From contig OY781533.1 of the NCBI GenBank assembly GCA_963677015.1, positions 3,286,001-3,350,000 of the forward strand: a stretch of DNA of 64,000 nt, in the 5' to 3' direction. Each line of letters begins with the position of its first letter. Position 1 is the stretch's first letter. Under the pieces are notes generated by a model that made no database searches, was not told the origin of the DNA, and worked only from the letters and a program-made list of their open reading frames with translations. Source of the DNA: G963556115 sp963677015 (GTDB lineage Bacteria > Planctomycetota > SZUA-567). The position numbers and the translations under genes were made by a program. Of this stretch, positions 36,787-45,715 are shown piece by piece.

Positions 36787-37212
36787 ATGACCAAAGTAAT
36801 TTCACCATGCGGTCTGGACTGCTTCAACTGCAAAGTATATAAAGATAATGTAACACCCGAACTGCAGGAAAAACTTGCAGCAGGCACTCCTTTTACTCCC
36901 AAAGACATAAGCTGCGAAGGGTGTAATAATGACCACCTCTGCATCTCTCTGGAACTTCAGGGAAAAGACTGCCAGACCCGTGACTGCGCACACGCGAAGA
37001 AAATCAGCTACTGCTTTGAATGTGACGATTTTCCCTGTGCCCTACTAATGCCTACAGCGGATGGTGCCGCAATATTTCCACATAACACCAAACTATATAA
37101 CCTCTGCCTGATGCGAAAACTGGGGGTTGACAAATGGAGTGAGATCGCAGCTGAAATCAATCACAAATACTTCAATACCAGCTTTGAAATCGGCAAAGGT
37201 GCAGCGGAATAA
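36787..37212 (+). CDS. DUF3795-type cysteine-rich protein
   Basis: The 141-residue product has the DUF3795 pattern: CGLDCFNCKVYKD at the start, then CEGCNNDHLC, QTRDCAHAKKISYCFECDDFPCALL. About a dozen cysteines in CxxC pairs suggest zinc or iron-sulfur binding. The family is widespread in anaerobes and its biochemical role is not established. TTAAGGAGAAAACAACA lies before the ATG. It is convergent with the large GGDEF gene. Confidence 0.86.
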   Translation: MTKVISPCGLDCFNCKVYKDNVTPELQEKLAAGTPFTPKDISCEGCNNDHLCISLELQGKDCQTRDCAHAKKISYCFECDDFPCALLMPTADGAAIFPHNTKLYNLCLMRKLGVDKWSEIAAEINHKYFNTSFEIGKGAAE

Positions 37213-37293
37213 CCAGAAGCTATCCTGACTGCTCAGTTTTTTATCGAGCGCCAAATATCTCTCGACAACCAGAGACGTGATAAAACAGCAATA

Positions 37294-40200
37294 TCAACAG
37301 TTAATACAGACCATATTACGTCCGTTATTCTTGGCATTATATAAAGCCTTATCAGCTCTTTCAATCAGATTCTCTGGCGAATCATTTGGCGCTACCACAC
37401 TTATCCCCATACTGGCAGTTATACCGCTGGTACAGCGAAATTCATAAAGTTCAATATACCGGCGCAACTTCTGCGCCACCCCCTGAATATTAATACTATC
37501 GGTCTCCGGACAAATGATAAGAAATTCTTCACCGCCCCAACGACCGATCACATCGGTACTACGGGTATTAATACGCAGAATATGCGCCAGCTCCACCAGT
37601 ACTTCATCACCTATACGATGCCCGTAACTGTCATTTACCGCTTTGAAATGATCTATATCCAGAAGAATAATACCAAACTCATGACCAAACCTCTCAAACC
37701 GGTTTATCTCTGAAAGCAGAGAACGATCCAATTTTGTACGGTTATTCAGACCTGTAAGTTTATCGGTAATGGCCAGTTGCTTCAGAGCAACATTTTTTCT
37801 TTCCAGCTCCTCCTTGAGATCACTCAGCTCAGTATTGCGTACAGTCAGGGCAGAGTTGGCAAGAGTCAGACTTTTATTATACCTGCGGGTTGAAACAACG
37901 TTGTAGAGCAAAAGACACAGAATAACCAGGACTACACCACCGATCTTCCAAAGCAGTCCCCAATCAACCACATACTGCAGGTCAACAGCATACCAGCGCC
38001 GCAGTATCTGATTTCTGGTCTGCTCATCAACACTGGCAATAACCTTATTCATAATATCGCGCAAGATAACCTCATCTTTGCGCACACCCATTTCAAAATC
38101 AACATGCATACCGGTCTGTACAATAATCTTTACCGCACTCAATCCAGACTCCCGTATTCCACGCGTTACTCTGAGAAGAGGTCCTACAGCCGCATAGAGC
38201 GAGCCGTCTTCAACCATACCCAAAACCTCTGCCAGTGATGCTGCTGTAACCCACTCAATCTGCGGATAACTCCGCTCCAGAAGATTTCGATATGGTGCAT
38301 CTGCAACAATTCCTACCTTCTTACCCTCTAGTGAATTCATACCATCAAGATAGATAACATCGCTACCGGCCACGATTACAATATTATCAGACATATACTT
38401 ATCAGTAAAGTTCATCCTCTCACGCAAGTGTCTGTTTGAATTTACAAATGACAGAAGGTCACAATCACCTTTACTGACAGCCGCTACAGAATCTTCCCAG
38501 CTCCCGGTAGGAACAATCTGCACCGGAACCGGTAGTTCTTTTCTGAAGATATCAATAAAGTCAGCCGCTACTCCTTTATAACCATCTGTGTTATTATACT
38601 TCTCATACGGCATATAATCAGGATGAACACAAAGCTTCAAAACACCTTTACGATGCAGATAATTTTCCTCTTCTGCGGTAAACATGATTTTCCGTACATT
38701 CTTCCGTTCATTGAACTTTAGCCATTTATTCTGCAATTCCAGCAACGTCTGGTGATCAATATCAGCCATCGCTTTAGAAATAATACGCTGCAATATCTCC
38801 CAGTCCTTACGTACGCCAATACATAAGTTAAAATACTGCTCACCAGCCAGGTGCACCTCAGCAGAAACACTCAGATTACTAAACATATGCTTACCGATAA
38901 GATAATCAATCACTGCAAGCTCTCCAACTGTCGCATCAGCCTGTTTATAGGCAACAGCCTTGAGCGCATCAATAATATCATTGACCTCAAGGATTTTAAC
39001 CTTCGGATAATCCCGCTTAATTATTCCCTCGTAAAAGAAGCCTTTAGGGATAGCAATAACCTTCCCTTCAAGCTGCGTAACACTCAATATTATATTATCC
39101 TTATTACTGACTATCACCGTTGGATTAGAAACATAAGGATCGGTAAAACGGATATAATCCCGCCTTAGCTCGGTATTAACGATATTAAGCATCACATCAA
39201 GCTTCTTATTCCTGATCATCCCGAGAAAATCATTCCACGTCGGGCCGGTTACATACTCCACAAAGAACCCTGCCTTACGCGCAATGAGATTCATATAATC
39301 AATAGAAAATCCTTTCGGAATATTATTCTCGTTAAAATTGAATGGCGGCCAGTTAACCTCATTATGAACCCTGATTACCCGGTGTTTGGCAAGAAACTGC
39401 TCCTCTTCAGGTGAGAGATGCAGAGGATTGAACATATCACTATTCTGCGCACACCACTTCTCTTTCAGTGAAAAAAGCTCCTTATAGCTGAGTGCTGAAA
39501 TAGCTTTGTCAAGCGCACTGCGCAGCTGCGGCCAATCGTACCGCACCGCAATTCTCGATCTGGCATCAATATCACCTTTAAGTCTCTGCTCACCCGAAAT
39601 TTTCAGTGTATGCAGACCATTGTTAACCATCAAATGCTGCATCACCAGACCTGTACCGATAGTCGCATCAGCTTTACCGTCAGCCACGGCCAAAAGATTC
39701 TCCAGAGCACTGCGAGTATAATAAAGCTTTATTTCAGGATAATAACGCTTCATAATTTCTTCATGCCAGGACCCCTGTGCAACCGCAAGCACACGCCCAT
39801 TTAAAGACTCAAGAGATGAATAAGAATCATTGATTCGGCTAGTAATCGAAGGATACTCATTGATAATTGGCGCGGTAAAGAGCGCAAATTTATTACGCTG
39901 CGAAGTCTGTACCATATTCGCTATAACATCAAGCTGCCTGGTTTTTAGCATATCAACAAACTCATTCCAGGTCGGTCCAGTTACAAATTTTACTTCAAAA
40001 CCAAGCTTATGTGCCAGAATTTTCATAAGATCCACAGTGAAACCCTGCGGTTCTCCCCTGCGATTAAAATTAAATGGAGTCCAATTCTGTTCATTATGCA
40101 CCCTGATTACCGGATGATTACGGATAAACTCCTTCTCTTCACGGCTTAACTCAATTTGATGCTTGGTTTTATAACCGCTATCCAGCCATTTATCCTTTAA

Positions 40201-41010
40201 TGCCATTTCTTCTTTAAAGGTCACACTACGGATAGCTTTATTAAGAATACTCTGCAAAAGCGGCCAGTCACTGCGCACTCCAATACCCGCAAAATAACGC
40301 TCCAAAGCCTGCAGCTTCGCCTCACCCGCCAACTTGATACCGGTAAAATTGCTATCATGCCAGATAGCCTTGAGTACAACCGGATTGCCAACAGTACCAT
40401 CAGCCTCACCCAATGCTACCGCCTTTACCGCTTCGACATTATTTGCAACCGGCAAAATAAAAATATCAGGATAATTCTGACGTAGAGCGTCTTCATACCA
40501 CTGCCCCTTTACGACCGCCACCGTCTTACCCGACATATCGGACAAACCGGAATAATCGGCATCCTGTTTTACCAGAACAGCCGGGACAAACTTGATGATT
40601 GGTTCAGTAAAAAGCACAAATTTTTCAAGATTACTGCTACGGGAAAAATTCGGAATAATATCAATATTATGCTGCTTGAGCATTTCTGTCGCTTCTTCCC
40701 AGCTGGGACCACTGACATAACCGAACTTAATCCCTATTTTTTCACCTAATAACTCCAGGTAATCTATAGTATAACCCTGCGCCACACCATGCCTGAAATA
40801 ATTAAAAGGAATCCAGTAACGATCATTATAAACCGTAATCAGAGGATGCTCCCTGATAAATTTTTCTTCCTGCTGTGTAAACTCCAACCCTCCCGCCTGA
40901 GCAACAGCAGCAGTAAAAAGTGTAGAAAAAACCAGCAGAATCAAGAGTATTCTGCTTTTACCGGTAAAGTATTCTCTACTCGCTAATCCAAACCAACTAA
41001 TAATATCCAT
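37294..41010 (-). CDS. Diguanylate cyclase with four periplasmic binding-protein domains
   Basis: From ATG 41010 (AGGA 5 nt upstream; another in-frame ATG at 41016 is too close) the protein has 1238 residues. A signal peptide (about 1-38) is followed by four tandem SBP_bac_3 domains at about 40-265, 275-500, 515-745 and 760-985, each opening with a similar EExFxxxHPVIRVHNExxWxPFNF pattern. TM about 1005-1025, a short coiled coil, and a GGDEF domain (about 1075-1238) follow. The signature is GGEEF with an inhibitory RxxD site (RSTD) five residues upstream, so it should make c-di-GMP with product feedback. Its ligands are probably amino acids or similar small molecules. Confidence 0.9.
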   Translation of the reverse strand: MDIISWFGLASREYFTGKSRILLILLVFSTLFTAAVAQAGGLEFTQQEEKFIREHPLITVYNDRYWIPFNYFRHGVAQGYTIDYLELLGEKIGIKFGYVSGPSWEEATEMLKQHNIDIIPNFSRSSNLEKFVLFTEPIIKFVPAVLVKQDADYSGLSDMSGKTVAVVKGQWYEDALRQNYPDIFILPVANNVEAVKAVALGEADGTVGNPVVLKAIWHDSNFTGIKLAGEAKLQALERYFAGIGVRSDWPLLQSILNKAIRSVTFKEEMALKDKWLDSGYKTKHQIELSREEKEFIRNHPVIRVHNEQNWTPFNFNRRGEPQGFTVDLMKILAHKLGFEVKFVTGPTWNEFVDMLKTRQLDVIANMVQTSQRNKFALFTAPIINEYPSITSRINDSYSSLESLNGRVLAVAQGSWHEEIMKRYYPEIKLYYTRSALENLLAVADGKADATIGTGLVMQHLMVNNGLHTLKISGEQRLKGDIDARSRIAVRYDWPQLRSALDKAISALSYKELFSLKEKWCAQNSDMFNPLHLSPEEEQFLAKHRVIRVHNEVNWPPFNFNENNIPKGFSIDYMNLIARKAGFFVEYVTGPTWNDFLGMIRNKKLDVMLNIVNTELRRDYIRFTDPYVSNPTVIVSNKDNIILSVTQLEGKVIAIPKGFFYEGIIKRDYPKVKILEVNDIIDALKAVAYKQADATVGELAVIDYLIGKHMFSNLSVSAEVHLAGEQYFNLCIGVRKDWEILQRIISKAMADIDHQTLLELQNKWLKFNERKNVRKIMFTAEEENYLHRKGVLKLCVHPDYMPYEKYNNTDGYKGVAADFIDIFRKELPVPVQIVPTGSWEDSVAAVSKGDCDLLSFVNSNRHLRERMNFTDKYMSDNIVIVAGSDVIYLDGMNSLEGKKVGIVADAPYRNLLERSYPQIEWVTAASLAEVLGMVEDGSLYAAVGPLLRVTRGIRESGLSAVKIIVQTGMHVDFEMGVRKDEVILRDIMNKVIASVDEQTRNQILRRWYAVDLQYVVDWGLLWKIGGVVLVILCLLLYNVVSTRRYNKSLTLANSALTVRNTELSDLKEELERKNVALKQLAITDKLTGLNNRTKLDRSLLSEINRFERFGHEFGIILLDIDHFKAVNDSYGHRIGDEVLVELAHILRINTRSTDVIGRWGGEEFLIICPETDSINIQGVAQKLRRYIELYEFRCTSGITASMGISVVAPNDSPENLIERADKALYNAKNNGRNMVCINC

Positions 41011-41156
41011 AAACATCCTAAGATATTAACAAAATATATAATGAGTCTGAGTTCTACAATCTGACTTGTAAAACACTCATAATTTTAACAGATATTATAA
41101 TAGTTTAATAACATAAAAAATTATCTCAAGTAGTTTTATTAATTAGATATACAAGT

Positions 41157-41183
41157 AAAAGGGCCGCTCTGAAGCAGCCCTTT
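41157..41183 (-). terminator. Intrinsic terminator after the YibE/F gene
   Basis: On the minus strand a 10-bp stem with one U-G pair (41183-41174 with 41167-41158, 6-nt loop) is followed by a short U run. It lies about 30 bp past the stop of the YibE/F gene. Confidence 0.7.
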
Positions 41184-41213
41184 TGAAAATATAAGCCTAT
41201 GCCTGAATCAATA

Positions 41214-42323
41214 TTACTTACGCACCAGTACAAACCCGCCGACGACAGCAGTAAATGGCGCAACAGCTACCAGACCAAAACTTCCAACCAGAGTTTTTAA
41301 TACCTCAGCAGCGACATAGATAAAATTAAAAGTTGCTCCCAACGGTATCCCCTGAGCAAAGAAGGCCATCAGCATTGTTACATAGCCACCGGAATACGCC
41401 AGCAGCAATGTCGTTGTCATTGTTCCCACAACCGACCGCCCCACACGGATACCGCACCAGATCAGTTCACGCCTGCTGATATCCGGATTCTCACTTACGA
41501 CCTCGCGCATACTCGCAGCCACATCCATAGCCAGATCCATCACCGCCCCTGAAGATGCGACAAAAACCCCGGCCATAAATATATGTGTCAGATTCAGATG
41601 ATTATAACCGGCATAGAGCAGAGTCTCGGCAAAAGGCATCACCGCACCATGAACATGCAGCTTGGTAGTAAATATAATAGCCAGAATACAGCTTGTAAAA
41701 ACACCTAAAAACGCACCAATAAACGCCGTCAGTCCTATACGGCTGACACCGCCGACCAGAAAAATAATTACGGCACACAATATTGTTACCGCCACCAGCG
41801 CAAACCAAACCGGCTCAACCCCGGCAAGCAGCTGCGGAATCATTACCCGCCAGATAAGCATACCGGTAAAGACAAATGAGAGCAACGCCTTTAGTCCGGT
41901 AATACCGCCAAACAAAATCAGCAAACCGGCAAAAAGTCCAAACAACAGCAACTCAAACCCAAGGCGGTAATGTGCCTGCGGATTAACAAACACTACCTCT
42001 CTGTCACTGTTCACCGTCAATATCACATACGCCGTATCACCGGGTTTGAACAGCTTATCTCTGTCGAGCTGACCCAGAAGCTGATTATTCGCATCATATT
42101 CCTTTCCTGCAAATTCCCCGCCATCTACACGCACGGTTATCAGCTGCTCACCTTTTAGTATCAGGCCATAATTTGTAATTTCAGAATTATCCACCTTTAC
42201 AACAGTCGCAGTACACCTGACCGCACCATCATCCCGATGATCAAATTTATTAGGCAAAAAATATAACCCTACAGTCAACATAATAAAGACTGCCAGCATT
42301 ATAATATCTTTTTTATATTTCAT
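41214..42323 (-). CDS. YibE/F-family membrane protein
   Basis: The preferred start is ATG 42323 (GAAG 9 nt upstream; ATG 42332 is possible), giving 369 residues. The N-terminal helix is followed by a soluble beta-rich domain (about 35-115, CTATVVKVDN to VFVNPQAH) and then seven or so membrane helices with GVFTSCILAIIF, AGVFVASSGAVMDLAMDVAASM and SVVGTMTTTLLLAYSGGYV, which are diagnostic of YibE/F. The family's transport role is not proven. The gene follows the alkaline phosphatase with an intervening terminator. Confidence 0.85.
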   Translation of the reverse strand: MKYKKDIIMLAVFIMLTVGLYFLPNKFDHRDDGAVRCTATVVKVDNSEITNYGLILKGEQLITVRVDGGEFAGKEYDANNQLLGQLDRDKLFKPGDTAYVILTVNSDREVVFVNPQAHYRLGFELLLFGLFAGLLILFGGITGLKALLSFVFTGMLIWRVMIPQLLAGVEPVWFALVAVTILCAVIIFLVGGVSRIGLTAFIGAFLGVFTSCILAIIFTTKLHVHGAVMPFAETLLYAGYNHLNLTHIFMAGVFVASSGAVMDLAMDVAASMREVVSENPDISRRELIWCGIRVGRSVVGTMTTTLLLAYSGGYVTMLMAFFAQGIPLGATFNFIYVAAEVLKTLVGSFGLVAVAPFTAVVGGFVLVRK

Positions 42324-42339
42324 AATTATCATCTTCTAA

Positions 42340-42379
42340 TAAAATAAGAGTGGACAAGTGACACAGCACAAGTCCACTC
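42340..42379 (-). terminator. Intrinsic terminator after the alkaline phosphatase gene
   Basis: On the minus strand GAGTGGAC (42379-42372) and GTCCACTC (42355-42348) form an 8-bp stem with a 16-nt loop, followed by TTATTTTA. It lies just past the phosphatase stop. Confidence 0.7.
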
Positions 42380-42403
42380 CCGAAATTGAATATCGGTATA
42401 CGT

Positions 42404-43834
42404 CTAGTTCTGCACACCCATTGCATTCATCATTTTCCTGGCAACATCAATATTATCGTAACTACCGTTAAAGCTTGTTTCATTTACACCGATTGCTGAG
42501 GTTGAAACCGGCACACCTGTATGTTTATAGGAAGTCCAGGCAAGTCCCGCTTTCTGATTCAGAAGATGCGTAATTGTTACCGCAAGAGGATTATATTCAC
42601 CGTAAATCAGATACTCCTGTTTATTTTCTTTCCAGTTATCATTCATACTCCGGTCAAACGCCTCTTTAAGATCAGCGATTTCAAAATCTGTAAGCACTGC
42701 CGGATCATTTTTATCACCACTGAATTTCAGACCAAATTCATCAGTAATGATCTTCTTCATATCATCAAATGTTCCATTGGTTTTCTTAAACTCTTTCATT
42801 GTCACATCTGTAAATTTCTGGAAAGACTCTTTCTGATTTCCAAGGACTGCAAAATGTGAAGCATACTTGGTACCAGCAAAGCCAAGAGTCAAGCCACCAC
42901 ACTCATGGTCACCGGTTACAACAATGAGAGTATCATTAGGGTGCTTCTTATAAAAATCAAGTGCAACCTTTACAGAATCATCAAATGATTTAGTATTAAG
43001 AATAGCTGCTGTTGCATCATTGGCATGACAGGCCCAGTCAATCTTACCACCTTCAACCATCAGGAAAAATCCTTTATCGTTATCCAGCATCTCAACAGCT
43101 TTTTTAGTGAATTCTGGCAGAGTAATATCATTTTCTGTCATATCCATTACATATGGCAAAGCTTTTCCATCCTGCAACCAGGCATTCCAGGCAATAACCT
43201 TGCCGTCACTAGGCTTAAGAGACATAAAGTCAGCTTTATTATCAATAACCTTATAACCATTCTTTTTGGCTTCAGCGAGAGCATCGCCTAAAGGCTTTTT
43301 AGATTTTTTACCGGTAGGGTCTTTCAAGCCACCACCAGCAAAAAAATCAAAACCGGAATCAGCAAGAGCCATATCTATTTCATGGTACATCTGCCTAGTC
43401 TTGACATGCGCGTAAAATGCCGCTGGAGTGGCATGGTCAATAGAGACACTTGACACAATACCAACTTTCATTCCTTTATCTCTTGCCATTTCAGCTATTG
43501 TCTTGAGTGGCTTAAACTCCGGATCTACACCGATATAATTGATATTAGTTTTATATCCGGTAGCGAGTGCAGTTGCAGAAGCAGCAGATCCGGTAATAAA
43601 GCGGTCATTGGCGAATGTCGTGGTAATACCCTGAGCCGGAAGTGAATCTATCGCCAGCTTTCCATTCAGATATGCCGCAGTTGCAGCCCGCTGCGGAATA
43701 CCCATTCCGTCACCAATAAAGAGAAAAATATACTTAGCAGTCTTTTCCGCGGCTCTAACTGAACCTGTAAAAATACCGGCCAGCATGCAGACAGCAATCA
43801 TACATACCGCGGCTCTTCCAATACGTCTGTTCAT
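42404..43834 (-). CDS. phoA: Secreted alkaline phosphatase
   Basis: ATG 43834 has TTTTAGGAGAAG directly upstream, so the 18 further in-frame codons are not used. The 476-residue product has a signal peptide (MNRRIGRAAVCMIAVCMLAG region, cut near VRA-AE). Its metal and active-site motifs are GDGMG (41-45), TGSAASATALATG with nucleophile Ser83, VSIDHATPAAFYAH, EGGKIDWACHANDA and TGDHECGG, all typical of PhoA. It hydrolyses phosphomonoesters in the periplasm using two zinc and one magnesium ion. The usual DS before the nucleophile is GS here. It probably releases phosphate from organic esters. Confidence 0.92.
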   Translation of the reverse strand: MNRRIGRAAVCMIAVCMLAGIFTGSVRAAEKTAKYIFLFIGDGMGIPQRAATAAYLNGKLAIDSLPAQGITTTFANDRFITGSAASATALATGYKTNINYIGVDPEFKPLKTIAEMARDKGMKVGIVSSVSIDHATPAAFYAHVKTRQMYHEIDMALADSGFDFFAGGGLKDPTGKKSKKPLGDALAEAKKNGYKVIDNKADFMSLKPSDGKVIAWNAWLQDGKALPYVMDMTENDITLPEFTKKAVEMLDNDKGFFLMVEGGKIDWACHANDATAAILNTKSFDDSVKVALDFYKKHPNDTLIVVTGDHECGGLTLGFAGTKYASHFAVLGNQKESFQKFTDVTMKEFKKTNGTFDDMKKIITDEFGLKFSGDKNDPAVLTDFEIADLKEAFDRSMNDNWKENKQEYLIYGEYNPLAVTITHLLNQKAGLAWTSYKHTGVPVSTSAIGVNETSFNGSYDNIDVARKMMNAMGVQN

Positions 43835-44078
43835 TTTACTTCTCCTAAAATTATTCCCTGTTTGTTTAAAATACACACCAGACCTCAATATGCCTTAAAC
43901 CAGAATATAAGTACCGGCCAAGCCGTATACAAGTTAGAATAAAATTGGGATTGTTAGAGGATTTATCACATAATGTTAGGTTTGTATTCACCAATTGATA
44001 ACCTCTTTGCGAGTTACCAGTTAGGTGGATAATATTTTTTAATTGCATCTTTAAGAATAGTGATAAAATATTATAAAT
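43835..44078. other. AT-rich spacer upstream of the phosphatase gene
   Basis: No gene seen. It should hold the phosphatase promoter, but I found no convincing Pho box or consensus -35/-10 pair. Short repeats (GTTAGG, TTACCAGTTAGG) are present. Confidence 0.35.
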
Positions 44079-45602
44079 TTAAATATATGGTGACCTGCAG
44101 CCTATAGGATAACCGGAAAGGTAGCGGCTTACTTCAATCTTGACCTTCTGTTGAAGCACATTTCCACCTTCACCCAGATCAAAAAGAATTGTATTTATCT
44201 GCTCCTGCAGTTTTCCTGCAAGTTCTTCATCACGCGACACTAGAGCTTTTTCCAGATTTATATATAACTCTGGAGCAGCAACTGCCGCACCTGAAATAAA
44301 GCCGATCGCTCCTTTGAGGTAGCTGCTGCATATACGCCTATCAGCACCACAAAAATATTTATTACTGGCAAGCATCAGATCTGACTCCCGCATGGAATCA
44401 ACAACATAACATTCAGGAAGTTTACGCAATACCGATTTATTAATAATATTAGAAGTACAGCGAGGATTGTTATACACCGTCATGGTCAGGTTATTACTCT
44501 CTGCCGCCTCATACAGCTGTCTGAAGTATCTTTCAAGCACTGAATCCGCTATACCCACAGGCACCAGCGGCGGCAATGCCAGAACACCGTCCGCACCCAT
44601 GGCTTCCGCAATTTTTATATGCTCCACCGACTCGAACAAGGAAAAAGAAGTCACATTATAGGTTATGTACCCTGGAAAATACCTGCTGGCTGTTACCAGC
44701 AGCTCTATACGCTCATCATGAGTAAGCAGATAAAATTCTCCGGAAAACCCGCCGAGCAGAATACGATGAACCCCATGCTCATGAAGGTACTGCAGATGAG
44801 CGACAAATGCACCTTTATCAACACTGCCGTCAGCGGCAAACGGCGTTGTAACCGCCAGAATAAAATCCTTCAGACCAACCCGTGAATACTCACCGCCAAG
44901 AAGATAATTATATTTATTGAAGAGAACAGAAGACATACTTTCAAGCGTCAACCGGTAATCACTCTCACAGTACAGGTGAATATCAGCAAACTTCTTTGAA
45001 GAAGCTCCGAATTCTTCAAATTCACGGATATTGCTATGTAAAAAGGTAGCGATCGCTTTTTCTTTATCATACTTTTTTTCATCAAGATCCCGTACAATCC
45101 GGGTATATAACTGTGTCTGCCAGTCAGAATCAATAAATATGCTGAAATCAATAAACTCCGCAAACTCTTCATAGGTACTTACTTCACCATCAAGTATTAC
45201 ATACCTGCCGGGAGTAAAGGTCTCGGTTCTATCGGCTATACCGGTATCATAATTATATACCGGTTTTTCAATGCTCTCTCCCCGTCCCAGACACGCAAAG
45301 TGCTTTACCAGTAAATCCATATGGTTAGCTTTAGGATGCGCTCCAAAAATATTCAGCGCCGCTCTGTCCTCTCGTGGTATTTTATAATCATCAAGTTTAA
45401 ATACAGCGGAATCTGGGAGTTGAGCACTGAGTTCCTCGGAAAAGGTAGATTTACCTGTTCCCCCGGGGCCACCGACCACGACAAGCACGGTTCCTGCTTT
45501 TTCTACAAACTCCGCATTGATTATAGAACTTACAATATCAACGACATCGGAACGTAATCTATCCTTACGGCTGCATTGAATATGTATCTTCTGACCATGC
45601 AT
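44079..45602 (-). CDS. P-loop kinase fused to a DapA-like aldolase domain lacking the lysine
   Basis: The start ATG 45602 (GGGAG 10 nt upstream) is preferred over ATG 45644, which lies at the edge of a terminator. The 507-residue protein has two parts. Residues 35-235 are a uridine-kinase/phosphoribulokinase-type P-loop domain (VVVGGPGGTGKSTFSEEL, P-loop 44-53; KLDDYKIPRED; YVILDGE). Residues 243-507 follow the dihydrodipicolinate synthase/N-acetylneuraminate lyase fold: ILAVTTPFAADGSVDKGAF, GGFSGE (284-289), YNNP (377-380). At the Schiff-base lysine position, 28 residues after the catalytic Tyr377 as in E. coli DapA, there is Arg405 (SMRESD), and the GTTGE threonines are Phe and Ser. The real reaction is unknown. 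Confidence 0.9.
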   Translation of the reverse strand: MHGQKIHIQCSRKDRLRSDVVDIVSSIINAEFVEKAGTVLVVVGGPGGTGKSTFSEELSAQLPDSAVFKLDDYKIPREDRAALNIFGAHPKANHMDLLVKHFACLGRGESIEKPVYNYDTGIADRTETFTPGRYVILDGEVSTYEEFAEFIDFSIFIDSDWQTQLYTRIVRDLDEKKYDKEKAIATFLHSNIREFEEFGASSKKFADIHLYCESDYRLTLESMSSVLFNKYNYLLGGEYSRVGLKDFILAVTTPFAADGSVDKGAFVAHLQYLHEHGVHRILLGGFSGEFYLLTHDERIELLVTASRYFPGYITYNVTSFSLFESVEHIKIAEAMGADGVLALPPLVPVGIADSVLERYFRQLYEAAESNNLTMTVYNNPRCTSNIINKSVLRKLPECYVVDSMRESDLMLASNKYFCGADRRICSSYLKGAIGFISGAAVAAPELYINLEKALVSRDEELAGKLQEQINTILFDLGEGGNVLQQKVKIEVSRYLSGYPIGCRSPYI

Positions 45603-45642
45603 AAAAACCGGACTCCCAAATATACAATAACTGAATACACAC

Positions 45643-45683
45643 AAAAAGATAAGGTCAGATATCTGTAACAGATACCTGACCTT
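45643..45683 (-). terminator. Intrinsic terminator of xylB
   Basis: On the minus strand a 14-bp stem with one G-U pair (45683-45670 with 45664-45651, 5-nt loop) is followed by UUUUU. It separates xylB from the kinase-aldolase fusion gene. Confidence 0.85.
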
Positions 45684-45715
45684 AATATAACCATTTTACA
45701 CCGAGTAGCAACAGG

